A stretch of 57,231 nt of DNA from an uncultured Planctomycetota bacterium (GTDB lineage Bacteria; Planctomycetota; Phycisphaerae; UBA1845; Fen-1342), in assembly GCA_900696535.1 (NCBI GenBank), contig CAADGM010000267.1:1-57231 (forward strand), read 5' to 3'. This document shows positions 23,574-31,500 of this stretch, one piece after another (the stretch's first letter is position 1; every line of letters begins with the position of its first letter). The translations under genes were made by a program, and so were the position numbers. The notes below the pieces were generated by a model. It had not been told where the DNA came from, ran no database searches, and saw nothing but the letters and a program-made list of their open reading frames with translations.

Positions 23574-24443
23574 ATGCCGGAGTCTTCATGCCAGCGACCC
23601 GTTCACGACCTGGTCCGCGAGGGATATGCCCGCGTCGCACGCGAGAGTTCGTCGTGCCTGGGCGCGGGCAAGCCGACCCACGGCTGCTGTGGCGGCGGCG
23701 CCACAGCGACGCCCCTCGATCCGAACGCGCTCGCCCAGGCGATTGGCTACGCGTCCGACGAACTCGCCGCCACGCCGCAGGCAGCTAACATGGGCCTCTC
23801 ATGCGGCAACCCGACGGCGCTCGCCTCGCTGCGGCCCGGCGAGGTCGTGCTCGACCTCGGGGCGGGTGGTGGCTTCGACTGCTTCATCGCCGGTCCCAAG
23901 GTTGGCCCGGGCGGGCGCGTCATCGGCGTGGACATGACACACGAGATGGTCAGCCTCGCGCGACGCAACCTCGCGGCGTATCGTGAGCGCACCGGGCTGG
24001 ACAACGTCGAGTTCCGGCTGGGCGAGATCGAGCACCTGCCCGTCCCCGACGCCAGCGTCGACGTCGTCATCTCGAACTGCGTCATCAACCTGTCCCCGGA
24101 CAAGCCGCAGGTCTGGCGGGAGATTGCCCGCGTGCTGCGGCCGGGCGGGCGCGTCGCCGTCTCTGATCTGGCACTGCTGCGCCCGCTGCCCGAGGCGATT
24201 CGCGGCATGGTGGAAGCCCTCGTCGGCTGCGTCGCCGGCGCGGCGCTCCTTGAGGACACGCGCTCCATGGCCGAGGAAGCGGGGCTGGTCGATGTCCGCG
24301 TGACGACGAAGCCGGAGTACGTCTCCACGCTCCTGGGTTCCGGGGACACGCTCTACCAGCAGATCCTGGCCGCGCTGCCGCCGGGTACCTCGCCGGCGGA
24401 CTTCGTCACCAGCGCAAACATCGAGGCGCGCAAGCCCGTCTAG
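23574..24443 (+). CDS. arsM: Arsenite S-adenosylmethionine methyltransferase
   Basis: A 289-residue ArsM. The SAM motif is VVLDLGAGGGFDCFIAGPKV, and GRVIGVDMTHEMV carries the acidic ribose contact. The three As(III)-binding cysteines fit: C77 (GLSCGNP), C169 (ISNCVINLSPDK) and C219 (LVGCVAGA), with the 50-residue spacing of the last two equal to that in characterised algal ArsM. It methylates arsenite to mono- and dimethyl forms in the cytoplasm. ATG at 23574 has AGGAG about 10 bases upstream. The frame is open upstream but that part has no ArsM features. Third gene of the ars operon. Confidence 0.94.
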   Translation: MPESSCQRPVHDLVREGYARVARESSSCLGAGKPTHGCCGGGATATPLDPNALAQAIGYASDELAATPQAANMGLSCGNPTALASLRPGEVVLDLGAGGGFDCFIAGPKVGPGGRVIGVDMTHEMVSLARRNLAAYRERTGLDNVEFRLGEIEHLPVPDASVDVVISNCVINLSPDKPQVWREIARVLRPGGRVAVSDLALLRPLPEAIRGMVEALVGCVAGAALLEDTRSMAEEAGLVDVRVTTKPEYVSTLLGSGDTLYQQILAALPPGTSPADFVTSANIEARKPV

Positions 24444-24458
24444 TCCCTCGGGAGACGA

Positions 24459-25580
24459 GTGGTGACCACTTCGAGCGCGAACATCGCGGAGCCGGTGGCT
24501 GCGTCGGCGCTCTCGCCGATGTGTCCAATGCGGCTCTCCTTCCTTGACCGCTACCTGACGCTCTGGATCTTCCTGGCGATGGCGGCCGGTGTCGGGCTGG
24601 GGCACTTCGTTACCGGCATCGAAGCGTTCCTCGACCGCTTCCGCGTCGGCACGACCAACATTCCCATCGCGGTCGGCCTGATCCTCATGATGTACCCGCC
24701 GCTGGCCAAGGTCCGCTACGAGCAACTGCCGCGCGTCTTCCGCGACACGCGTGTCCTGGGCCTCTCGCTGCTGCAGAATTGGGTGATCGGCCCGGCGCTG
24801 ATGTTCGCGCTCGCCGTGCTCTTTCTGCGCGGCTACCCGGAGTACATGACCGGGCTGATCCTGATTGGCCTGGCCCGCTGCATCGCCATGGTCATCGTGT
24901 GGAACGAGCTGGCCCGCGGCGATACCGAGTACGCTGCCGGCCTGGTCGCGTTCAACTCCATCTTCCAGGTGCTCTTCTTCTCCGTCTACGCGTGGTTTTT
25001 CATGACGCTGCTGCCGCCGCTGCTCGGCCTGAGCGGAGCGGTCGTTAACGTCACCATCTGGGAGATCGCCCAGAGCGTGCTCATCTACCTCGGGATACCG
25101 TTCTTCGGCGGGATGCTGACGCGCGGCGTCCTACTGCCCGCCGCCGGCCGGGAGTGGTACGAGCGGCGCTTCATTCCCACGATCTCGCCGGTCACGCTGA
25201 TCGCCCTGCTGTTCACCATCGTCGTCATGTTCGCCCTGAAGGGAGACCGGATCGTGCGCGACTGGCACCACGCGCTGCTGATCGCCGCGCCCCTGGCCGC
25301 CTATTTCGTAATCATGTTCATGGTCTCGTTCTGGATGGGGCACCGGCTGGGGGCCGACTACTCGCGGACCACGACCATCGCCTTCACCGCCGCCAGCAAC
25401 AACTTCGAGTTGGCCATCGCCGTTGCCGTGGCGGTGTTCGGCTTGCAGCATGGGGCGGCGTTCGCGGCGGTCATCGGGCCGCTGGTGGAGGTTCCCGTGC
25501 TCATCGGCCTGGTCAGCGTCGCGCTTTGGTTCCGGCGGCGCTGGTGGCAGGCGGGCCCCGAGTCCGCCCGGGCCGCGTGA
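24459..25580 (+). CDS. acr3: Arsenite efflux transporter Acr3
   Basis: A 373-residue membrane protein of the Acr3/BASS fold with about ten helices. Family marks are [40 protein letters not shown] (the conserved Cys of Acr3), [44 protein letters not shown] and [13 protein letters not shown] with the conserved Glu. It expels arsenite from the cell. GTG at 24459, 15 bases after arsM, or GTG at 24462 can start it; GGGAG precedes both. The N-terminal 25 residues are cytoplasmic. It ends the operon. Confidence 0.95.
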   Translation: MVTTSSANIAEPVAASALSPMCPMRLSFLDRYLTLWIFLAMAAGVGLGHFVTGIEAFLDRFRVGTTNIPIAVGLILMMYPPLAKVRYEQLPRVFRDTRVLGLSLLQNWVIGPALMFALAVLFLRGYPEYMTGLILIGLARCIAMVIVWNELARGDTEYAAGLVAFNSIFQVLFFSVYAWFFMTLLPPLLGLSGAVVNVTIWEIAQSVLIYLGIPFFGGMLTRGVLLPAAGREWYERRFIPTISPVTLIALLFTIVVMFALKGDRIVRDWHHALLIAAPLAAYFVIMFMVSFWMGHRLGADYSRTTTIAFTAASNNFELAIAVAVAVFGLQHGAAFAAVIGPLVEVPVLIGLVSVALWFRRRWWQAGPESARAA

Positions 25581-25693
25581 CGCGCCGCCCGTGCGCTGCC
25601 GAGCCGGCGGCCACGGGGCGGTGGACAGATTGACCGCGGCCGTACACTTGCTCAGAACCGGGGGAGGCGTGGCCAGCAGTACGGAGAGCCGCT

Positions 25694-25813
25694 ATGTCCG
25701 GCCTGGATGGGTTTCTGACGGCGTTGATTCAGTTGATCACGGGCTTCTCGGACGATCTCCTCGAGCTCGTGCTCGGTTTTGTTAACGCCCTGCTCTCATG
25801 GCTCGGCGCTTAG
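25694..25813 (+). CDS. Small amphipathic/hydrophobic peptide (39 residues)
   Basis: An ATG at 25694 with GGAG 7 bases upstream starts a 39-codon ORF ending in TAG at 25813. The product is almost all Leu, Ile, Val, Phe, Gly and Ala with a few acids (LDGFLTALIQLITGF, SDDLLELVLGFVNALL), no Lys, Arg or His, net negative. It can form a membrane-associated or amphipathic helix. A big hairpin follows at once (25827-25878), so it has a start signal and a terminator-like end. It lies 113 bases after acr3; TTGACC at 25630 may be a weak -35. No family is recognised. A type I toxin-like, PSM-like or membrane-partner peptide is possible. Confidence 0.5.
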   Translation: MSGLDGFLTALIQLITGFSDDLLELVLGFVNALLSWLGA

Positions 25814-25826
25814 CCGGGCGCGCATA

Positions 25827-25878
25827 GCGCCGGGCCCGTCGCATGGGCTCCCCGGCCGTGGGCGACGGGGCCCGGCGC
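25827..25878 (+). terminator. Large hairpin after the small peptide ORF
   Basis: Left arm GCGCCGGGCCCGTCGC (25827-25842) pairs with GCGACGGGGCCCGGCGC (25862-25878) with one bulged G and a 19-base loop. It starts 14 bases after the stop codon. There is no U-tract. It separates the arsenic region from the tRNA-His promoter. Confidence 0.55.
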
Positions 25879-25921
25879 CCATGCTGTGCTCCTATGCGGT
25901 GCCGCGCCGCGGATCGCAGGA

Positions 25922-25950
25922 TTGACGGGGGCATTGCCGCTTCATAGCAT
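25922..25950 (+). promoter_or_regulatory. Sigma70-like promoter for tRNA-His/hisS
   Basis: TTGACG at 25922-25927, a 17-base spacer, TAGCAT at 25945-25950. The tRNA begins at 25997, so a processed 5' leader of about 40 bases is expected. It may also drive hisS, which starts 136 bases after the tRNA with no strong terminator between. Confidence 0.55.
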
Positions 25951-25996
25951 GATGGATTCGCGGGGCGGCACGCTGATCGTGTCCGACCTGCCGCCC

Positions 25997-26070
25997 GCCG
26001 AAGTAGCTCAGTTGGCTAGAGCGCCAGATTGTGGTTCTGGAGGCCCTGGGTTCGAGCCCCAGCTTCGGCA
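25997..26070 (+). tRNA. tRNA-His (GTG) lacking encoded G-1 and C73
   Basis: The cloverleaf closes perfectly: acceptor GCCGAAG/CTTCGGC, D stem GCTC/GAGC, anticodon stem CCAGA/TCTGG with loop TTGTGGT (anticodon GTG, His), variable loop of 5 and T stem CTGGG/CCCAG. The discriminator base 73 is A and the base at -1 in the genome is C. Nearly all bacterial tRNA-His genes instead encode G-1 and C73, the main HisRS identity pair. CCA is not encoded (TCC follows). A small GGGGCG/CGCCCC hairpin lies just after at 26078-26093. The gene sits immediately upstream of hisS. Confidence 0.93.
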
Positions 26071-26205
26071 TCCCGGTGGGGCGAGGCCGCCCCAGGATCC
26101 CGGACGTGGCTGCCGATCGATGTCCATGACGAGGGACGGCCCGCGGCTTGGCAGACCCCTCGGCGTGCACCGTTCTGCCCGCCAAAGAACCCAGGCCAGG
26201 CGCCC

Positions 26206-27681
26206 TTGACCGACGCAATCGTCCAACCCCGGCTCATGCGTGGCCTGCGGGACTACCTGCCCGAGCAGATGCAGGCCCGGCAGTGGATCATCGACACGAT
26301 CCGCCGCGTCTACGAGCTGTACGCCTACGTTCCGCTCGGCACGCCGGCTATGGAATACCTCGACGTGCTCACCGGCACGGCCGGCGAGTCCAGTGACAAG
26401 GAGCTGTTCGTCGTCCAGGGGCCGGACGAGGAGCGGCTCGGGCTGCGGTTCGACCAGACTGTGTCTCTGGCTCGCGTGGTCGCCCAGTACCCCGACCTGC
26501 CGCGCCCCTTCCGCCGATACCAGGTGCAGCCCGTCTGGCGCTGCGACAATCCGTACGAGAAGCGCGGGCGTTTCCGCGAGTTCATCCAGTTCGATATCGA
26601 CGCCGTCGGTGTCGAGTCGGCCCTGGCCGACCTCGAGATGATCACCGCCATGTGCGACACGATGTCGGCCCTGCATACGGGGCCGTATCGCGTCCGTGTC
26701 TCGAGCCGGCGCGTGCTGACCCTGCTCCTGAAGTACGCTCGCATCCCCGAAGCGCGGGCCGCCGACGTGTTTCGCGTGCTCGATAAGCTCGACAAGCTCG
26801 GGCACGAGAAGGTCCGGCTCGAGCTCACCGCCGGCTACAAGGACGAGTCGGGCAGTCCCGTGCCCGGCCTGGGCCTCGGTGGCGAGCAGGTCGACCGCAT
26901 TGACACGTTCCTGGCTGCGTGCGGCACCGCCGACCGCCAGCGCGCCGGCGAGGGCGTGCAACGCCGTGACGCCGCGCTGGCGCGCATCGCCGAGTTGTTC
27001 CGCGAGGTCGACGGCGCTGAGGCGGAGTTGGCGGCGCTGGCCGGGCTTTCGCGTCAGCTCGCGGCCCTGGGCTACGGCGATGACCGCGTCGTCTTCGACT
27101 TCAGTATCGCCCGCGGCCTGGCGTATTACACCGGCACCGTCTTCGAGACCGAACTGTGCGAGCTGCCCGAGTTTGGCTCGGTCTGCTCGGGCGGGCGCTA
27201 CGACGACCTCGTGGCGCGCTTCCTCGGGGAGAAGGTGCCCGCGGTCGGTACGTCGGTCGGCGTCGATCGGATGCTCGTCGCCCTGCTCGAGCTCGGCCGC
27301 GCGCCGCTGCGCAAGGCCACGGCCCAGGTGCTTGTCACCACACTCGACGACGCCCTGACCGATGATTACCTGGCGATGACCTACGAGCTGCGCCGCGCCG
27401 GCGTTCGAACCGAGATGTACCACGGCATGTTCAAGCGCTTCGGCAAGCAGGTGCAGTACGGCGACCGCTACGAGATCCCGATCCTGGTCGTCTGCGGGTC
27501 GGACGAGAAAGCCCGCGGCGTCGTCCAGCTCAAGGACATGGCCATCGGCCGCCAGCTTGCCGCCGAGAAGAAGCTCGCCGACAAGTCGCAGTGGCGGGCC
27601 GCCCGGCCGGGCCAGTTCGACGTGCCGCGGGGCGAGCTCGTCGCGGCGGTACGGAAGCTGCTCGCCGAGATCGGTGCGTAG
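26206..27681 (+). CDS. hisS: Histidyl-tRNA synthetase (A73-type motif 2)
   Basis: A 491-residue class II HisRS. The start is TTG at 26206, since the conserved opening IVQPRLMRGLRDYLPEQM must be included; the ATG at 26236 would cut it. Motif 2 is FRRYQVQPVWRCDNPYEKRG then RFREFIQFDIDAVG, with Arg112. HisA-type signature is RGLAYYTGTVFE, and motif 3 is VPAVGTSVGVDRMLVALLEL. The motif-2 loop DNP..KRGRFREF resembles eukaryotic and alphaproteobacterial HisRS, which handle A73 tRNAs, not the E. coli form (RPQKGRYRQF) that reads C73. The C-terminal anticodon domain is intact. tRNA-His with A73 lies directly upstream. Confidence 0.94.
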   Translation: MTDAIVQPRLMRGLRDYLPEQMQARQWIIDTIRRVYELYAYVPLGTPAMEYLDVLTGTAGESSDKELFVVQGPDEERLGLRFDQTVSLARVVAQYPDLPRPFRRYQVQPVWRCDNPYEKRGRFREFIQFDIDAVGVESALADLEMITAMCDTMSALHTGPYRVRVSSRRVLTLLLKYARIPEARAADVFRVLDKLDKLGHEKVRLELTAGYKDESGSPVPGLGLGGEQVDRIDTFLAACGTADRQRAGEGVQRRDAALARIAELFREVDGAEAELAALAGLSRQLAALGYGDDRVVFDFSIARGLAYYTGTVFETELCELPEFGSVCSGGRYDDLVARFLGEKVPAVGTSVGVDRMLVALLELGRAPLRKATAQVLVTTLDDALTDDYLAMTYELRRAGVRTEMYHGMFKRFGKQVQYGDRYEIPILVVCGSDEKARGVVQLKDMAIGRQLAAEKKLADKSQWRAARPGQFDVPRGELVAAVRKLLAEIGA

Positions 27682-27741
27682 CCGTCGGCGCAGCGTCGGC
27701 GCAGTCGTGCCCGGCCTCGTGTTTGATCCGCGGGAGATCTC

Positions 27742-29616
27742 ATGCCGGACGACCATTCGCCTGTCACGCTCGACGGCTCGAGCCTGACGATTGAGGACCT
27801 GGTCCGCGTCGCGCGCGACCCGCGCATCAAGGTGGCCTGCGCGCCGGACGCGTTGAAGCGCGTGGCCCGTGGCTGGCAGCAGATCGAGCAGCTCGTCGCC
27901 GACTACCAGGCTGCGCTCGCCGCCGATCAGCCCCTGCCGCGCGTGTACGGCGTGACGACCGGCTTCGGCGAGTTCAAGCACGCCCGCATCGACCCGGCCC
28001 ACTTCGAACAGATGCAGCGCAACATCCTGCTCTCGCACGCCGTCGGCGCCGGTGACAACGCCGACCACGATGACCTGGTCAACTACTTTCCCGCCGAGGT
28101 CGTCCGCGCCGCGCTCGTCCTGCGGCTGAACGCGTTCCTGAAGGGGCACTCGGGCGTGCGGCCCGCGCTGGTCGAGTGCGTCGAGCGAATGATTAACCGC
28201 GGCATCGTGCCGCTCGTGCCGACGCGCGGCTCCCTGGGGGCCAGCGGCGACCTGTGCCCGCTGGCGCACCTGTTCGTCGTGCTGCTGGGCGAGGGACGCT
28301 ACTACATCGCGAATCGGCCGGAGGACCTCGCCGCCGGTGCCGCCCAGCGTCGGGAGATGCGCCGCGCCGGCGAGCACCTGGCCGACGACCTGGGGTTTGC
28401 CGCGCCACCGCGCCCGAGCTTCAAGGAGGGGCTCGCGCTGACTAACGGCGCGACGTTCTCGGCGGCAATGCTGGCGCTGGCCGTGCACGACGCCGAGCGG
28501 CTGGCGAGCACGGCGGACGTCGCGGCCGCGCTGACCCTCGAGGCCATCTGCGGGCGGTCGCGTATGCTCGACCCGAAGATCCACGCGGCCCGCAACCTGG
28601 ACGGGCAGATCGAGTCGGCCGCGAACCTGCGCGCCCTCGTCTTCGGCAGCCGCCTGATCGACACAGTTGACGACGTGCAGGATTGCTACAGCGTGCGCTG
28701 TACCCCGCCCGTGCACGGCGCGACGCGCGACGCGATCGCGTTCGCCCGCATGATCGCACAGCGCGAGTGCAACGCCGCCACGGACAATCCGCTGTTCTTC
28801 CCCGAGGGGGGCGAGCCCTGGGACGTGCAGGCGTTCGGTGGAAACCGCCCGGCTACGCTGACCGACCGCCACGCGCACTCGGCGGGCAACTTCCATGGCC
28901 AGCCGCTGGCCATCGCCGCGGACACACTCTGCATCGCCGTCGCGGAACTGGCCGATATCGCGGAGCGCCGCACGCAGATGCTGCTCGACGCGCGGCACAA
29001 CCGCAATCTGCCGAGCAACCTGGTGGCTCGGGCCGGTCTCAACAGCGGCTACATGATTGCCCAGTACACCGCCGCCAGCCTGGTCAGCGAGAACAAGGTG
29101 CTGGCGCACCCGGCTGCGGTGGACAGCATCCCGTCGTCGTCCAACACCGAGGACCACGTGTCGATGTCGGCGCTGGCGTGCCGCAAGCTCCGCACCGTGC
29201 TGGGTAACACGCAGGCCGTGCTGGCCATCGAGTTGCTCGTCGGCGCTCAGGCGATCGACTGGCGGATCGGGATGCAGCGCGATCCCAACGCGAACGCGGC
29301 GGGTGGCCAGCAGACGCCGACTACGTTTGCCGCAGGGGCACTCAGCGTTTCCGACGCCGAGTGGCGCGCCTTCCGGCAGGCCACGGCTGCGGCGCAGCGG
29401 CCGCAGATCGCGGCCCGCCTGGGCGCTGGCACCCGCGCGGCGTACCTGTGCCTGCGCGAGGCCGTCCCCCCGTTGGATGACGATCGTGTGCTCGAGCCGG
29501 AGATCCGAGCCGTGCGGCGCGTGGTCGCCAGCGGTGCGCTTCTGACTGCCGTCAACGCGGCCTTGCCGGCGCCCTTGGCGCCGATCACTCCGCTGACACG
29601 GGCGAAGGGCGCCTGA
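27742..29616 (+). CDS. hutH: Histidine ammonia-lyase family MIO enzyme
   Basis: A 624-residue member of the HAL/PAL/aminomutase family. The MIO cofactor forms from A167-S168-G169 in GSLGASGDLCPLAH. Other marks are YGVTTGFGEF (active-site Tyr), GHSGVRPALVE, NGATFSAAMLAL, VQDCYSVRCTPPVHG and NAATDNPLFFPE. The usual HAL has about 510 residues; extra length is spread over the N-terminus, the stretch after NPLFFPE (about 20 residues before SAGNFHGQPLAIAAD) and the C-terminus. It would deaminate histidine to urocanate, but the length leaves room for a Tyr/Phe lyase or aminomutase. It follows hisS by 60 bases; no other hut gene is in the window. Confidence 0.82.
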   Translation: MPDDHSPVTLDGSSLTIEDLVRVARDPRIKVACAPDALKRVARGWQQIEQLVADYQAALAADQPLPRVYGVTTGFGEFKHARIDPAHFEQMQRNILLSHAVGAGDNADHDDLVNYFPAEVVRAALVLRLNAFLKGHSGVRPALVECVERMINRGIVPLVPTRGSLGASGDLCPLAHLFVVLLGEGRYYIANRPEDLAAGAAQRREMRRAGEHLADDLGFAAPPRPSFKEGLALTNGATFSAAMLALAVHDAERLASTADVAAALTLEAICGRSRMLDPKIHAARNLDGQIESAANLRALVFGSRLIDTVDDVQDCYSVRCTPPVHGATRDAIAFARMIAQRECNAATDNPLFFPEGGEPWDVQAFGGNRPATLTDRHAHSAGNFHGQPLAIAADTLCIAVAELADIAERRTQMLLDARHNRNLPSNLVARAGLNSGYMIAQYTAASLVSENKVLAHPAAVDSIPSSSNTEDHVSMSALACRKLRTVLGNTQAVLAIELLVGAQAIDWRIGMQRDPNANAAGGQQTPTTFAAGALSVSDAEWRAFRQATAAAQRPQIAARLGAGTRAAYLCLREAVPPLDDDRVLEPEIRAVRRVVASGALLTAVNAALPAPLAPITPLTRAKGA

Positions 29617-29674
29617 GGCGACTTGGCGCGGGCGCCCGGCAGGGCAGGCCGCGCCTACGTAGCGCGCGCGGATC

Positions 29675-31366
29675 TCACTCCCCGAGCAGAGCGACGAACG
29701 GATCGATGTCGTCGAAGGTGACAATGCCGTCACGGTTGACATCGGCCGCGGTAATCCTGGCCGGATTGGTGTCGATGCCAAGAAGCACCGCAACAAAGGG
29801 GTCGATGTCGTCGAAGGTCAAGCGACCGTCGAGGTTGACATCGCCGTTCGGCAGGGGAAGTCGCCGGTCGGGCGGAACGAGAATCAGACCCGTAGTGGGC
29901 ACCGGGACCGCGGCTGAAGACAGAGCCGGCGCCAGCCCGGTGCGAGGCGACACCGTCAGCACCGTCGGCATGCCCAGTATGGGGGCGAGATCGACCGTCG
30001 TGCCCTCTCCGGCCGTCGGGTAGGCGACCCACATGGGGAAGGGACCCCCGGCCGCCGGTCCAGCGGTGAGTCGGTGCAGTCGGACGCCGCTGGCGGCCGC
30101 CGCGCTGACGTACTGCGCGTCGGCCAGATACCGCGCCACCGGCATGAGATAAGGGTAGTCTCGCCAGTCGGTGGTCGCAGGGGCGTACGAGAAAGAGACC
30201 TGTCCGGGATGCTCGGCTTCCCAGGTTTCGTGAAGGTCGGCTGCGCGCGTCGCGCTGGAGAACTCGAGGGCAGTCACTCCGGAAACCGTCTCATCGACGA
30301 AGTACGTCTTGTGCCAGTCCAGGGCGGGGATCACGATGGGGCGCGATACCCCGCCGGGGATGATGTCTGAGCAGTGCGATCCCCATCCGGTCACCCAGAC
30401 ACGCTCGGTGTGGGAGACAAGTGCGTCGTCCAGCCAGTTGAGGAGCGTGAGCAGGAAGCGGGCCTGGACCGCGGGGAGTCGCATGTCCTGCACGATCCCG
30501 AAGTGCAGGCTGTTCGTGCCGAGCACCGGGCCGAACGGGGAGTTGATGACCGGCCCGCTCGGGTCGTGCACGAGGAAGTTCGTCCCGCTGGGGCGGTAGG
30601 GGTTCAATGCATAGTGGCGGAAGTAGACGTAGAACTGCTCGCACGGCCCCTGCTGATGCAGTCGGAACCCGAACGCGGCCATCAGTGCGATCCGATCCGC
30701 GTCGTCGGCCGGCACATGCGTGCCGCGCAGGTTGTTGATCTGTCTGATCGCGTTCGGGTCGCTCAGTCCGAATATCGCGGCGACGGCCGCATCGACCGCC
30801 CCAACATGGTCGTTCCAGGCGTCGAGCACCTGTGCCGGCGTCGGACTGGGCGGGAGGTTCCTCCAGTCGTGCGGGCCGACGCGGTGCTCGCTGTGGGAGT
30901 GGGTGCCAAGGCTGCCGCCCGACGAGTAAACCGCTTGCAACAGCGGCCAGCTACTCGGGTCCTCCGCGACGTACTCCATGAACTCGCCCACCGCGCAGAA
31001 GGTGATCGCCGCGCCACGGGTGTCGCAAACGCCTTGCAGCCAGGCCAGCGCGTCGCGCCACTCGGCGTAAACGCCTGGCCGTGCAGCCGCCGGAATCGAC
31101 TGCATCGGGTCGGCGTGATTGTCGAAGATGAGCTGGATGGGCGGGGGCGGCTGTCCCGTCGCGACCTGGGTCGCGGCTGGAAGTGCGGGCAAGATGCCGA
31201 CGAAAAAAAGAGCAACTGCGAGCCGCGCGGTCCCCTTGCGGGCGGCCGCCGAGCCCGCACGACGGGCCCGGCGAGCGGACTCTGCAACTGGAGCAAGCAA
31301 ACGGTATGCGGAAGTGCCGACTTCCTGACGTGACATTCTCGGCCGCGATCCGAACTCGGGGAGCAT
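29675..31366 (-). CDS. Secreted protein, possible polysaccharide deacetylase fold, with dockerin-like C-terminus
   Basis: A 563-residue exported protein. ATG at 31366 has AAGGA 7 bases upstream. A long basic n-region leads to a hydrophobic stretch RLAVALFFVGILPALPAA. The N-terminal half has LIFDNHADPM and, about 80 residues on, SLGTHSHSEHR, resembling the Asp and His-x-x-x-His metal sites of NodB-type deacetylases; this is a tentative fold call. The C-terminus has two EF-hand/dockerin units: GDVNLDGRLTFDDIDPFVAV and ADVNRDGIVTFDDIDPFVAL, ending LGE. The same tag ends the protein at 12673. Convergent with hutH, 58 bases away. Confidence 0.72.
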   Translation of the reverse strand: MLPEFGSRPRMSRQEVGTSAYRLLAPVAESARRARRAGSAAARKGTARLAVALFFVGILPALPAATQVATGQPPPPIQLIFDNHADPMQSIPAAARPGVYAEWRDALAWLQGVCDTRGAAITFCAVGEFMEYVAEDPSSWPLLQAVYSSGGSLGTHSHSEHRVGPHDWRNLPPSPTPAQVLDAWNDHVGAVDAAVAAIFGLSDPNAIRQINNLRGTHVPADDADRIALMAAFGFRLHQQGPCEQFYVYFRHYALNPYRPSGTNFLVHDPSGPVINSPFGPVLGTNSLHFGIVQDMRLPAVQARFLLTLLNWLDDALVSHTERVWVTGWGSHCSDIIPGGVSRPIVIPALDWHKTYFVDETVSGVTALEFSSATRAADLHETWEAEHPGQVSFSYAPATTDWRDYPYLMPVARYLADAQYVSAAAASGVRLHRLTAGPAAGGPFPMWVAYPTAGEGTTVDLAPILGMPTVLTVSPRTGLAPALSSAAVPVPTTGLILVPPDRRLPLPNGDVNLDGRLTFDDIDPFVAVLLGIDTNPARITAADVNRDGIVTFDDIDPFVALLGE

Positions 31367-31500
31367 CTCTCGATCCTTGACCGTGGGTGAACGGGCTGTC
31401 ACGCGACCGGCCCGACGCAAGGTTCAACGCCTGTTCCGGCCGCCTATTTCAATTGCGGTTGAACCAGTGCCGCCCCGAGGGGCCGCTCCCGTCCGAAAGC

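Noticed and set aside
26008-29796. 1262-codon open frame on the minus strand across tRNA-His, hisS and hutH
   Set aside because: It is antisense to well-supported genes; the product is Arg/His/Gln-rich with no domain. Long antisense frames are expected at this GC content.
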